A stretch of 27,125 nucleotides of DNA from a bacterium Ga0077546 (lineage in GTDB: Bacteria > Cyanobacteriota > Vampirovibrionia > Obscuribacterales > Obscuribacteraceae): contig LNEX01000514.1 in assembly GCA_001464165.1 (NCBI GenBank), forward strand, positions 1-27,125, in the 5' to 3' direction. Shown here piece by piece: positions 7,934 through 15,777 of this stretch. The notes under the pieces were generated by a model that did no database searches, was not told the origin of the DNA, and worked only from the letters and a program-made list of their open reading frames with translations. Each line of letters begins with the position of its first letter. Position 1 is the first letter of the stretch. The position numbers and the translations under genes were made by a program.

Positions 7934-8397
7934 TGACGGCCGCAAGTTTAACGTCAACAGGTAGAAAAGTTCTCTTGATTGAGGACGACCTCTCCCTGGG
8001 CGAACTGCTGGTTATCTGTCTGACCCGAGATAGCAAGGTCACTGTCTCGTGGTTCGTGCGTGCGCGTTTGTCGGCAGACAGCCAAGACTTGATCTTGATG
8101 GCAGCCGATGGCAAGGAAGTGGTTTTCACCATGAAGGCCATTGTCAGCGATTTTGACCTTGCCTTTGTTGACTATCGCCTGAAGATGAGCATCATGTCTG
8201 GTATTGAAGTGACGCGTAAGCTCGCCTCAGCCCGGCTCCTTTCGGCCAAGTTCAAGGTTATCGCGTCCAGCGGCTTGTTCACACTCAACGACGAGTTGAT
8301 TGCGGCCGGTGCGACAGCTGCCATAGACAAAGACAAAATCATCGGGCGCGCCCTCAAAGAACCCGACTTCATAGAGAAGCTCTGCTCGGCTGAGTAA
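7933..8397 (+). CDS. Stand-alone response-regulator receiver-domain protein
   Basis: A 154-residue protein consisting of one CheY-like receiver domain with no output domain. The first strand and acidic pocket are RKVLLIEDD (Asp18, Asp19), the phospho-acceptor is Asp80 in LAFVDYRL, the switch Ser/Thr lies in KVIASSG, and the conserved Lys is in the AAIDKDK region. Between the first helix and the phospho-acceptor there is a longer-than-usual segment (about residues 34-70, SWFVRARLSADSQDLILMAA), so the fold is not canonical. I chose this ATG because it overlaps the stop of the preceding ORF. A frame extending to 7735 would add 66 residues unlike any receiver. No histidine kinase is in the window, so its partner is unknown. 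Confidence 0.75.
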   Translation: MTAASLTSTGRKVLLIEDDLSLGELLVICLTRDSKVTVSWFVRARLSADSQDLILMAADGKEVVFTMKAIVSDFDLAFVDYRLKMSIMSGIEVTRKLASARLLSAKFKVIASSGLFTLNDELIAAGATAAIDKDKIIGRALKEPDFIEKLCSAE

Positions 8398-8432
8398 GGC
8401 TTCTCCAAATCTTCATCTAAATCTGTATCACT

Positions 8433-8455
8433 GCTAGCCGTCTTCGATGGCTAGC
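8433..8455 (+). terminator. Hairpin downstream of the receiver gene
   Basis: GCTAGCC and GGCTAGC form a perfect 7-bp stem around a nine-base loop, 36 bases after the stop codon. The following sequence (TCAATCTCGCTCG) has no T-run, so termination is plausible but not certain. Confidence 0.4.
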
Positions 8456-8521
8456 TCAATCTCGCTCGCTGGTTCAATTTCGATTGTCCAAAGCTGGCGT
8501 TTAACTGTGAAGGACTAAATT

Positions 8522-11242
8522 ATGACTGATCTCACGCTTACACCAGGCTGCCACCACGCACAGTGCTGTGCTAAGGGTGACCGCGCCAAGGCTCTCACCC
8601 GGGCCGAAGCTGCCGCCCCGGAAAACAATGTCTACCGCCTGCCGCGCACTGTGGTGCCTTCGCACTACGACTTGACCATCACGCCTGGTCCAGAGTCGCG
8701 CATCTTTCATGGCGACGTTGCCATCAATGTCGACGTGCTCAAGCCAACCAGCGTCGTCAGAATCAACGCCAAGAATCTGGTGATCACATCAGCTCTGGCC
8801 CGGCATGCCAGTGGCACGCTGCTGAACGGCACTGTCACCATCGATGCCGATAAGGAAATGGCCGAGATTGCTTTCACCGGCACACTGGCTGCTTCGGCCT
8901 GGGTGCTCGAACTTGAGTTCGCTGGTCAGCACGGCAACAACGGCCAGGGCTTCTTCGCCAACACCTGGGAAGACTCCGAGAAGAAGGTTCACACCGTTCT
9001 TTGCACTCAGTTCGAATCAGCTGATGCACGCTCGGCTTTCCCTTGCTTTGATGAGCCCGAATTCAAGGCCACCTTCAAGGTGCGCCTGGTGGTGGCAAAT
9101 GAGCTGGTGGCTCTCAGCAATGGCGACATTGTTGGTGTCACTGCAAGCCTCGACTGCCCCACCAAGAAAGTGGTCGAGTTCGAAGAGACGCTCAAGATCA
9201 GCACCTACGTGGTCTGTTTCGTCGTCGGCGAGTTCGTCAGCAGCGCTCCTTTCTATGTCAAAGGCAAGCGCATGCAGATCTGGTCCGTTCCCGGTACCCA
9301 AGACCAGCATGCCTTCGCCCAGCAGTCTGCCGCTTTTGGTTTGGATTACTTCGAGAGCTATTTCGAAGTGCCGTACCCTTTCGGCCACAAGATTGACCTG
9401 GTGGCCATTCCCAAATTTGCTTGGGGTGGCATGGAGAATGTCGGCCTGATTGTCTTTCAGCCGCGCCTCTTGCTGGTCGACGAGAATTCGAGCGACGAGA
9501 ACAAGAAGCATGTTTGCCAGATCATCATGCATGAGCTGGCCCATCAGTGGTTCGGTGACTTGGTCACCATGCGCTGGTGGAACGGTCTGTGGCTGAACGA
9601 AAGTTTCGCCACCTTCATGCAGTACAAGGCCGCTGATGCTTTCAACAGCGAATGGGCCTGCTGGGATAGCTTCTGCTACAGTCGCGACAAGGCATACTGG
9701 ACCGATTCGGTGCGCGCTTCGCACCCCATCGAGGAGACTGTGGAACGCCCCGGCGATGCCATTCTCTTGGTGGATGCGATTTCGTACGAAAAGGGTTGCT
9801 CGGTGCTCTACCAGACCGAAAACCTGATTGGTGCGGAAGTGCTGCGTCAGGGCATCGCCCTTTATCTGAAGAAGCACGCCTTCGGCAACACCGAATCGTT
9901 CGACCTGTGGAACAGTCTGGAAGCGGCCTGCAAAGCCAATCAGATTGATTTGCCCATTCGTTCGATCATGGAAGCCTGGATTTTCCAGGTCGGTCACCCT
10001 GAGGTGATGGTCACTGTCGGCAAGAAGCCTGGCGAACTAGTGCTCACCCAGCGCCCCTTCCTCCTTCTGGAGAAAGGTCGCAAGGCCCACAAACGCTGGC
10101 CGGTGCCGATCACCATGGCTGTCACCGCTGCCGATGGCACGGTGAGCGAGAGCAAGTTTGTGCTCTTCGAACGCACCAAGCGCCTCAACGTTGGCGCTGG
10201 ATACAAGATGGTCAAGGTCAATTCGGGCGGGTTTGGCTTCTACCGCGTGCACTACGCACCGGAGTTGCTGGCTCTGCTCTCCGACAACATCAAGGACATC
10301 CATGGCGTTGAGCTGGCTAGTCTCGTGGCTGATGCCAAGGCCTTCTTCACCGCTTGCTTGATGGATGCCGGCGAGTATGTTCGCTTTCTCTTCAAGATTG
10401 CTGTGCGCAACGATGCCTTCAGCTGGCATCACGTCATCGAAGGGCTCGATTTGGTTAGTCGTCTTTGCGACGACAAAGACCGCCAGGCTCTGAGCAAGGT
10501 TGTGGTGGGAATGCTGCAGGAGTTGGCTGATAGTCAGGGTTGGAACCTCTCGCCCTCAAGCGAGGAGTTGCTGCCGGTCTTCAGCGGCTTCAAGCCCTAT
10601 CACCTCAACTTGAACCCGCTGGTGCGCAAGCTCAGCGGTGTGCTGTACCGCGATTGGCGCAAGAACGCCGAAGCTGTCGAGCCCCTCAAGGCGGCTCAGG
10701 CAGCCATGGTGCTTCACTTCGCCCAGGCCAAGGTGGTGCCAGAGTTTTCGGCTCTGCAAATGCAGGCCAAGCATGCCACGCCGCTCAACATTCAGCAGTA
10801 TCTGTTGCAGTTGGATGTGCGTCACGGCGCTGCGGGCAAGGCGGGCATGGGCGGGAAGGCTGACATCTTCATGGTGTTGGCAAACATCATCCTCAGCCCG
10901 GGTCGTTCGGCAGAAGGCTCTGTGCAGCGCTTCTTGGAGGAGTGGCCCGAAACCATTTCCCCTGAGACGCCACCGATTCAGGTGGTGTATAAGGTGCTCT
11001 ACAGTGGCATCGTTGATTCTGACACGGCCGAGCTTGAAGCCAAGCTGAAGCGCTGCTTCCGCCGCTACAAGTCGCACATTGCTCAGTCTGCCATCAACCG
11101 CACCATGGAGCGCATTCGTGCCAACGTGGTGATGCGCGAGAAGCAGAGTGCGGCAATCAAGGTGTTGTGCCAGGTGCTTCTGAAAGAGCTGAAGGCCAAG
11201 CCCAGCAAAACCAAGCTCAAACTCTTCAAGGTTGAGCAGTAA
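8522..11242 (+). CDS. M1-family zinc aminopeptidase (aminopeptidase N / puromycin-sensitive type)
   Basis: Large peptidase that removes N-terminal residues from peptides, probably cytosolic because no signal peptide is visible. The 906 residues fit the four-domain M1 architecture: an N-terminal beta saddle (about 38-230), a thermolysin-like catalytic domain (about 240-480) and a long helical C-terminal ERAP1-like region. The zinc site is HELAH (His337, Glu338, His341) with Glu360 in LWLNESFA, exactly the HEXXH-x18-E spacing. The exopeptidase motif is GGMEN (302-306) rather than GAMEN. The first 22 residues (CHHAQCCAK) form an unusual Cys/His-rich extension that could bind metal. GAAGGA precedes the ATG. 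Codon bias is strong, as in pepA. The two aminopeptidases would complement each other in peptide recycling. Confidence 0.95.
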   Translation: MTDLTLTPGCHHAQCCAKGDRAKALTRAEAAAPENNVYRLPRTVVPSHYDLTITPGPESRIFHGDVAINVDVLKPTSVVRINAKNLVITSALARHASGTLLNGTVTIDADKEMAEIAFTGTLAASAWVLELEFAGQHGNNGQGFFANTWEDSEKKVHTVLCTQFESADARSAFPCFDEPEFKATFKVRLVVANELVALSNGDIVGVTASLDCPTKKVVEFEETLKISTYVVCFVVGEFVSSAPFYVKGKRMQIWSVPGTQDQHAFAQQSAAFGLDYFESYFEVPYPFGHKIDLVAIPKFAWGGMENVGLIVFQPRLLLVDENSSDENKKHVCQIIMHELAHQWFGDLVTMRWWNGLWLNESFATFMQYKAADAFNSEWACWDSFCYSRDKAYWTDSVRASHPIEETVERPGDAILLVDAISYEKGCSVLYQTENLIGAEVLRQGIALYLKKHAFGNTESFDLWNSLEAACKANQIDLPIRSIMEAWIFQVGHPEVMVTVGKKPGELVLTQRPFLLLEKGRKAHKRWPVPITMAVTAADGTVSESKFVLFERTKRLNVGAGYKMVKVNSGGFGFYRVHYAPELLALLSDNIKDIHGVELASLVADAKAFFTACLMDAGEYVRFLFKIAVRNDAFSWHHVIEGLDLVSRLCDDKDRQALSKVVVGMLQELADSQGWNLSPSSEELLPVFSGFKPYHLNLNPLVRKLSGVLYRDWRKNAEAVEPLKAAQAAMVLHFAQAKVVPEFSALQMQAKHATPLNIQQYLLQLDVRHGAAGKAGMGGKADIFMVLANIILSPGRSAEGSVQRFLEEWPETISPETPPIQVVYKVLYSGIVDSDTAELEAKLKRCFRRYKSHIAQSAINRTMERIRANVVMREKQSAAIKVLCQVLLKELKAKPSKTKLKLFKVEQ

Positions 11243-11260
11243 TTGGTTGGGAGCAAGGTT

Positions 11261-11304
11261 CTGTAGTCACTTCGGTGATTGCAGGACTTTGCTTTTTGTC
11301 TTTT
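11261..11304 (+). terminator. Rho-independent terminator with UUCG tetraloop
   Basis: CTGTAGTCAC and GTGATTGCAG form a 10-bp stem (two G-U pairs) capped by TTCG, an exceptionally stable tetraloop. It is followed by a T-rich tract (GACTTTGCTTTTTGTCTTTT). It lies 18 bases after the aminopeptidase stop codon. Confidence 0.8.
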
Positions 11305-11387
11305 AATACTATATGAGGTAGCTGATATTTCCAAGCACTTGCGATTGGCGGGTTTGGAGTATCCTTTAGCAGGAGGGACACCAAGCA

Positions 11388-12275
11388 ATGTACCGAAATC
11401 AAATTAGACTCGTTCCAGCTCTAGTGTGCCTGCTTGCACTATCTGTGACTGTTCAAACTTATTTCGCTCCTGCTAATTGTGCTCCCGTAAAGAGCCAGGG
11501 GCAGAAGCAATCGTTAGCTATTTCACCAAAGCGCTTTGAGCGTTTTAGAAACGAAAGTGATAGATGGGCAGTTCTGCAAGACCCTGAGGTTAAGGCTAGT
11601 GTTCATGCCTTGATGGGTAATCTAGACGAAGAGTATTGGGATCGCACACAGCTTCTTGATGACAGTTATTCTCGCGGAGATGATTTATTGATTGCCGGTG
11701 ATGTGCGCGGTTTGGCTGGTTCGATTGTGTCGCTCTTTTATCTAAACTACTCCACGGGCAAGCTCTTGGCTGGATATGTTGATGGCAGTACCATTCATCT
11801 CTTCGGCGTCAAGGCCAAAAGTGACGTGCCGCAAGTTATAAACGAGTATGCCAAAAAGAACCTAGCTGGAAAGCCTATTGTCTTGGAAGTGGCTGACTGG
11901 AAGGCACTAAAAAAAACAGACTCTAGAACCAAAGCAACACCGCTTAATCTGGGCAGGCTGACGGGAACCTATGAACGTAAGGGTAATAGATTTATCCGTG
12001 CGACGCTGCTTGTGGAGCAATTGCCAGGAAGCAAAATCAAATTTCAAATATATGCCAACAATGGCGGAAACAGTGGTCAGGCTGCAGGCACCATTAAAGT
12101 GGTCGATCAGTGTGGCCGCTTCAAAGAAGCTGATAGTGAAATCGAGCTGAAGTTTAGTGGTGGCAAAGTTGTAGTATCAGGAAATGACTCTTATTTCTGT
12201 GGTAATGCCGTAACCTTACTGGGCACCTATGTTAAGACTAGCGAAGGAGCACCGAAGTTTGACAATGACCAATGA
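11388..12275 (+). CDS. Secreted orphan protein
   Basis: Unrecognised 295-residue protein. Residues 1-32 form a signal peptide: basic start (MYRNQIR), hydrophobic core (LVPALVCLLALSVTV), and a small-residue cleavage zone near ANCA. It is therefore probably periplasmic or secreted. The middle part looks like a mixed alpha/beta domain. The C-terminal part (about 190-285) is beta-rich, beginning GRLTGTYERKGNRFIRATL and ending CGNAVTLLGTYVK; its alternating pattern and two cysteines (DQCGRF, YFCGNA) suggest a small beta-barrel with a possible disulfide. AGGAGG at 11371-11376 precedes the ATG by 11 bases. It begins a compact run of four plus-strand genes and overlaps the next gene by 11 bases. Confidence 0.75.
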   Translation: MYRNQIRLVPALVCLLALSVTVQTYFAPANCAPVKSQGQKQSLAISPKRFERFRNESDRWAVLQDPEVKASVHALMGNLDEEYWDRTQLLDDSYSRGDDLLIAGDVRGLAGSIVSLFYLNYSTGKLLAGYVDGSTIHLFGVKAKSDVPQVINEYAKKNLAGKPIVLEVADWKALKKTDSRTKATPLNLGRLTGTYERKGNRFIRATLLVEQLPGSKIKFQIYANNGGNSGQAAGTIKVVDQCGRFKEADSEIELKFSGGKVVVSGNDSYFCGNAVTLLGTYVKTSEGAPKFDNDQ

Positions 12276-12774
12276 AGTCTCTGACTTGATCGCAGCCCTT
12301 GATCTCAAACCCCATCCTGAAGGTGGTTATTACCGCGAGACCTACCGCTCTAGCAAGGTGGCCGGAGAGCCTGTGCGCGCTCTTTCTACTGCAATTTACT
12401 ATCTTCTCGTACCTGATACTTTTTCGGAAATGCACAGGCTCACAGCTGACGAAATATTTCACTTTTATCTTGGCGATACTGTCGAGATGTTGCAGCTCTT
12501 TGAAGATGGCTCTAGCAAAGTAGTTAAGCTCGGCCAGAACCTTGCTGCTGGAGAACAGCTACAGGTGGTCTTGCCTGCCGGTGTCTGGTTTGGTTCGCGC
12601 TTGCTGGCCGGTGGCACATATGCATTGATGGGCACCACAGTAGCTCCGGGCTTTGATTTCGCCGACTATGAGCGTGGTAACAGGGCCGAACTCATAGCAA
12701 AATATAGCCAAAGTGGCGAGGCCACAGAGATGAAAGATATAACTGAGATGATCACAGCCTTGACCAGAGGATAG
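12265..12774 (+). CDS. DUF985-family cupin protein
   Basis: A 169-residue protein of the Cupin_5 (DUF985) family: a single double-stranded beta-helix that may bind sugar nucleotides or metals. No reaction is established for most members. Family landmarks are LDLKPHPEGGYYRETYRS near the N-terminus, STAIYYLL, DEIFHFYLGD, and the C-terminal APGFDFADYERGNRAEL. I chose the ATG at 12265 because the protein then begins a few residues before the conserved block. A frame extending to 12229 is also open but adds 12 unmatched residues. The start lies inside the end of the preceding secreted-protein gene, indicating translational coupling. The next gene starts five bases after its stop. Confidence 0.88.
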   Translation: MTNEVSDLIAALDLKPHPEGGYYRETYRSSKVAGEPVRALSTAIYYLLVPDTFSEMHRLTADEIFHFYLGDTVEMLQLFEDGSSKVVKLGQNLAAGEQLQVVLPAGVWFGSRLLAGGTYALMGTTVAPGFDFADYERGNRAELIAKYSQSGEATEMKDITEMITALTRG

Positions 12775-12779
12775 AAAAA

Positions 12780-13478
12780 TTGAACGATAAGATTGCATTG
12801 TTCGTGCAAGAGCGCCTATCAAGTTTAGCCGACCCTGCAAAAGCAGTGGAAATGGCTGCCTACATGAAGACTGATATGCCATTCTATGGCGTGCAAAAAC
12901 CTGATCGCTTGCCGATCATTCAAGACTTGAAGCGCGATTTTAAGCCAAGTTCGTTGATCGAATATCACGAAAATATTCTCAGCTTATGGCAGCAACCGAA
13001 GCGCGAAGAGAAATATTTGGCCATAAATTATGCCGAACTATTCCCTCAGTTTATTACTATTGATTCTCTGCCTCTTTATGAACAGATGGTGCGGGAGGGC
13101 GCCTGGTGGGATTATACAGACTCGATTGCCAGTCATTTAACTGGTCCGGTTTTACTCGCCAACGAAGCTGATGTTAGACCGATTGTTGATGGCTATGTCG
13201 ATGATTCTGACTTCTGGATTCGGAGGACGGCACTGCTAAGCCATCTTGGCCACAAAAAGAACACTTCATTCAAACACTTGTTCATTTACTGTCGAAAGCT
13301 TGCCCCAGAAAAAGAGTTTTTCATTCGCAAAGCAATTGGCTGGGCCTTGCGTGAATATAGCAAGAGTGAACCCAATCGAGTGAAGCAATTCTTGGCTGAA
13401 AACAAAGGCAAGCTCTCGGCTTTGAGCTTTAACGAAGGGGCAAAGCACTTGATCAAAGTTGGGGCAATGAAAGGCTAG
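12780..13478 (+). CDS. AlkD-like DNA alkylation repair glycosylase
   Basis: Predicted HEAT-repeat DNA glycosylase that excises bulky or positively charged alkylated purines such as N3- and N7-alkyl adducts. The 232-residue length matches the family (B. cereus AlkD, 237). The catalytic residues defined in AlkD (Trp109, Asp113, Arg148, Trp187) appear here shifted by one: Trp110 and Asp114 in AWWDYTD, Arg149 in WIRRTALLSH, and Trp188 in AIGWALREYSK. The start is a TTG with AGAGGA seven bases before it; no in-frame ATG precedes the conserved N-terminal helix. It sits five bases after the cupin gene and seven before the SRPBCC gene. Confidence 0.9.
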   Translation: MNDKIALFVQERLSSLADPAKAVEMAAYMKTDMPFYGVQKPDRLPIIQDLKRDFKPSSLIEYHENILSLWQQPKREEKYLAINYAELFPQFITIDSLPLYEQMVREGAWWDYTDSIASHLTGPVLLANEADVRPIVDGYVDDSDFWIRRTALLSHLGHKKNTSFKHLFIYCRKLAPEKEFFIRKAIGWALREYSKSEPNRVKQFLAENKGKLSALSFNEGAKHLIKVGAMKG

Positions 13479-13484
13479 ACCCTA

Positions 13485-14222
13485 ATGATCAAGTTGCGCT
13501 CGGCAAGAATGTTCTCTCGCCCATCTTTGCTAGTGGCAAGGATTTGTTTCTTTTTGTCTGTAGGTGTTGTTCTCCTAGTGTTGGAACCTTCGATTGTCGG
13601 CCCCTCTAATGTGATTTTGCCAGCGTCGGCTCGCTCGAAAGCAAAGCCCGAAATCGTTGATCGGGTCGATGAAAAAGACCAGGCTAGAATTAACTCCAGA
13701 TTGAAGAACACTAGCGCTGTGGCTCACTATAAGAAGCCTGGTGACTATGTCTCTGGTCGCATTTTAATCAATGCGCCAGTAGAAATTGTATGGAAAATGG
13801 TGCATGAGGAAAGGGAGACAGCACCGAATCTGGTGTACAGTAAACTGCATAAAGAAGACTCTAATTTATTGGTGTTTGAGCAGAAGTGGACGATTGTGCC
13901 TTTCATTGCTACTACTACCTGCGTCATAAGCGAGAATGAGATACCCTACAAGCGTATCGACTATAAAGTTATAAAGTCGAATCAGTTTAAAGTTATGGAA
14001 GGCGCTTGGATCTTTACTCCTGTAAACAATGGTTCTGATGCCGGCCATTCTGCTACTGAATTAGAGCTTACAACTCATCTAGAACTTCGTCGGCTAGCGC
14101 CCATGAAAATAGTCAACGCCATGGCCAAAAAGAAAATTGAGCAGCGTTTAGCTCACATCAAAGAATTGGCCGAGAAGCCGCACGCTAACTTAGATGTGGA
14201 CGGTCGAGTGCTAGGGCCATAG
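13485..14222 (+). CDS. SRPBCC (START-like) lipid-binding-fold protein with N-terminal export signal
   Basis: A 245-residue protein. A basic start and a hydrophobic segment (about residues 17-35, ARICFFLSVGVVLLVL) form a signal peptide or membrane anchor. Residues about 85-230 have the SRPBCC helix-grip pattern: ISGRILINAPVEIVWKMV-type opening, beta strands (LLVFEQKWTIVPF; YKRIDYKVIKSNQF; GAWIFTPVNNG), and a long C-terminal helix (APMKIVNAMAKKKIEQRLAHI). This fold usually binds lipids or other hydrophobic ligands; the ligand here is unknown. The ribosome site before the first ATG is weak, and an ATG at residue 9 is a possible alternative. It is the last gene before the 36-bp palindromic terminator. 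Confidence 0.78.
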   Translation: MIKLRSARMFSRPSLLVARICFFLSVGVVLLVLEPSIVGPSNVILPASARSKAKPEIVDRVDEKDQARINSRLKNTSAVAHYKKPGDYVSGRILINAPVEIVWKMVHEERETAPNLVYSKLHKEDSNLLVFEQKWTIVPFIATTTCVISENEIPYKRIDYKVIKSNQFKVMEGAWIFTPVNNGSDAGHSATELELTTHLELRRLAPMKIVNAMAKKKIEQRLAHIKELAEKPHANLDVDGRVLGP

Positions 14223-14260
14223 AGATTTGGCAACTGGATTTTGATTCAATAGGCATTTCC

Positions 14261-14296
14261 AAAAGGGAAGATTTTTTCGAAAAAATCTTCCCTTTT
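14261..14296. terminator. 36-bp perfect palindrome, bidirectional terminator
   Basis: AAAAGGGAAGATTTTTT, a central CG, then its exact complement: the 36 bases read the same on both strands. Each strand presents a GC-containing stem followed by TTTT, so it can end transcription of the SRPBCC gene from the left and the pyr operon from the right. It overlaps the stop codon of the GNAT-cupin gene by two bases. Confidence 0.9.
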
Positions 14297-15227
14297 ATTC
14301 GAACTCGCCGATTGGTCCATTGCGCATGATTAACAGCTCGACATCAGTCAAAGCTAAGTGCGGCCCTTGTCTCACAGCGCCTGGAGTATAGACAATACTG
14401 CCCTGTTCGTAGATTTTTTGCTGGTCATCTTCGCCTGATTGCAATCTTCCTGAAATTATAAAAGCGCTTTCTTCAAGCACGTGTGTATGAGCCGAAATCA
14501 AAGCCCCAGCTTTCATAGAAATTTTATCGAGGCTGCCGTTAGCAAATAATTCAGTCAAATGAGTGACGGTTACTTCTTCAAACTCTTTCAGCGGCTGAGC
14601 TTTTGGTTCACCCGGAGATAGCCGACGTTGGCGCAAGTTCAACTCGGCTAAATTTTGCTCTAGGTCTTGCTTGGCACAGCCAAAGAGCAAAGTGTCTCGC
14701 CATTGGCCTTTCATGTTGATGTGTTTGCGTAGGAAACCTTCGAGCTTCATGCCTGCTTTTTGCAAAACTTTGGCAGAGCCAAAGTTGAATGGATCACAAG
14801 TGGCCCCTACTTTTTGCAAGCCAAGCTGCTCAAAGCCAAAGCGAATTACTGCTTCGGCAGCTTCTGAGGCATAGCCTTTGCCCCAAGCTTGGCGGCTGTA
14901 GCAATAACCGATGTCGCCAATCAACGAGTCTTTCTTGCCAAGACGTAAAGAAACAGAGCCGACGAATTCTGCCGTGCCAGCCATGACAACGGCAAAGTCG
15001 TAGGTCAGACGGGGCTCTTCTTTTTGATTGGCAAAGCAGGTTTCCATAAACTGCCGCGTTTGCTCTTCAGTATTTGGGCCCCATTGCATGAACTTGACGA
15101 CTTCAGTATCGCTTGAATAGGCGTGAACATGATCAAAGTCAGAGGGCAAAAATGGCCGCAAAATCAGCCTTGGTGAGCGGATTGGCGGCAGTGCCGTGGA
15201 ATTAGCGGGGGTGTTTGACGAGCCCAA
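14295..15227 (-). CDS. GNAT acetyltransferase (RimJ/RimL-like) fused to a C-terminal cupin
   Basis: A 310-residue two-domain protein. Residues about 15-185 are a GNAT N-acetyltransferase of the RimJ/RimL type, with the acetyl-CoA-binding block RQAWGKGYASEAAEAVI, the late motif NFGSAKVLQKAGMKLEG, and the opening SPRLILRPFLPSDFDHV. Residues about 215-310 are a small cupin: SAHTHVLEESAFIISGRL supplies a His-x-His-x3-Glu metal site, followed by GSIVYTPGAVRQGPH. The linker includes a polar stretch (RQRRLSPGEPKAQPL). The two domains are in one frame with no internal ribosome site, so this is a real fusion. The start codon is TTG at 15227; the ribosome site (GAGA) is weak. It is the last gene of the pyr operon. 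The acceptor could be a ribosomal protein, an amino sugar or an antibiotic. Confidence 0.82.
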   Translation of the reverse strand: MGSSNTPANSTALPPIRSPRLILRPFLPSDFDHVHAYSSDTEVVKFMQWGPNTEEQTRQFMETCFANQKEEPRLTYDFAVVMAGTAEFVGSVSLRLGKKDSLIGDIGYCYSRQAWGKGYASEAAEAVIRFGFEQLGLQKVGATCDPFNFGSAKVLQKAGMKLEGFLRKHINMKGQWRDTLLFGCAKQDLEQNLAELNLRQRRLSPGEPKAQPLKEFEEVTVTHLTELFANGSLDKISMKAGALISAHTHVLEESAFIISGRLQSGEDDQQKIYEQGSIVYTPGAVRQGPHLALTDVELLIMRNGPIGEFE

Positions 15228-15284
15228 TTTTCTATCTCAATGAAATGACCTATTACTTTATCATCTGCTGCGCTTTACTGTGGT

Positions 15285-15776
15285 TCAAGATTGTGGAAAG
15301 AACAAATAATCAGTGCCGTCAGCCGAGGGGCGAATCACTATAACTTTGCCTTCTGTACGTTTTGGGCGACCATTCTTATAAAGCTCGTGATACATGTTAG
15401 TGACTATGTCTTCTTCTACAGCGCGATCGCGTTTACTGTTGCGCTCTAGGCAAGTGGCCAGTGGAACATCTAATAGCCAGAGCTGTACATCGTCGTAGGC
15501 AAAAGTAGCCGCTCGGTCGAGAATCTGCTTGCGATGTTTGGGGTTGAGATTGGTGTTGTCAATGATGATGCTAAGCTTCTCTGCCATTGCTTTTTCTAGC
15601 CGTTCAAAGAAAATTTCAAAGACGGCAGCTGGGTCACCTTGGGTTTTCTCGTCACCATATAGTTCAAGGCGAATGGAATCAGCGTTCATATAGTGAAAGC
15701 CTTTGGCGACAATTCTCTTAGACAGGGTGGTTTTGCCAGAGCCGGGCACGCCTACGAGCAGTATTAGCTTGGCCAT
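15285..15776 (-). CDS. P-loop kinase (AAA_33, polynucleotide-kinase-like)
   Basis: A 163-residue ATPase/kinase. The Walker A motif is GVPGSGKTT (Gly9-Thr17, Lys15), preceded by the hydrophobic strand KLILLV. ADSIRLELYGD and IIDNTNLNPKHRK match the substrate-side motifs of the T4 polynucleotide-kinase/zeta-toxin/gluconate-kinase group. The Arg-rich segment LERNSKRDRAVEEDIV is the expected lid. It lacks any phosphatase or ligase domain, so the substrate (nucleic acid 5'-OH, sugar or other) is open. GGGAG just before the ATG is a good ribosome site and overlaps the end of the upstream membrane-protein gene, whose stop is one base away. Confidence 0.8.
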   Translation of the reverse strand: MAKLILLVGVPGSGKTTLSKRIVAKGFHYMNADSIRLELYGDEKTQGDPAAVFEIFFERLEKAMAEKLSIIIDNTNLNPKHRKQILDRAATFAYDDVQLWLLDVPLATCLERNSKRDRAVEEDIVTNMYHELYKNGRPKRTEGKVIVIRPSADGTDYLFFPQS

Positions 15777-15777
15777 T

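Noticed and set aside
9017..9997. 326-codon open frame opposite the M1 aminopeptidase
   Set aside because: Same codon-bias shadow; it covers the HEXXH and GGMEN region of the real gene and matches no family I recognise.
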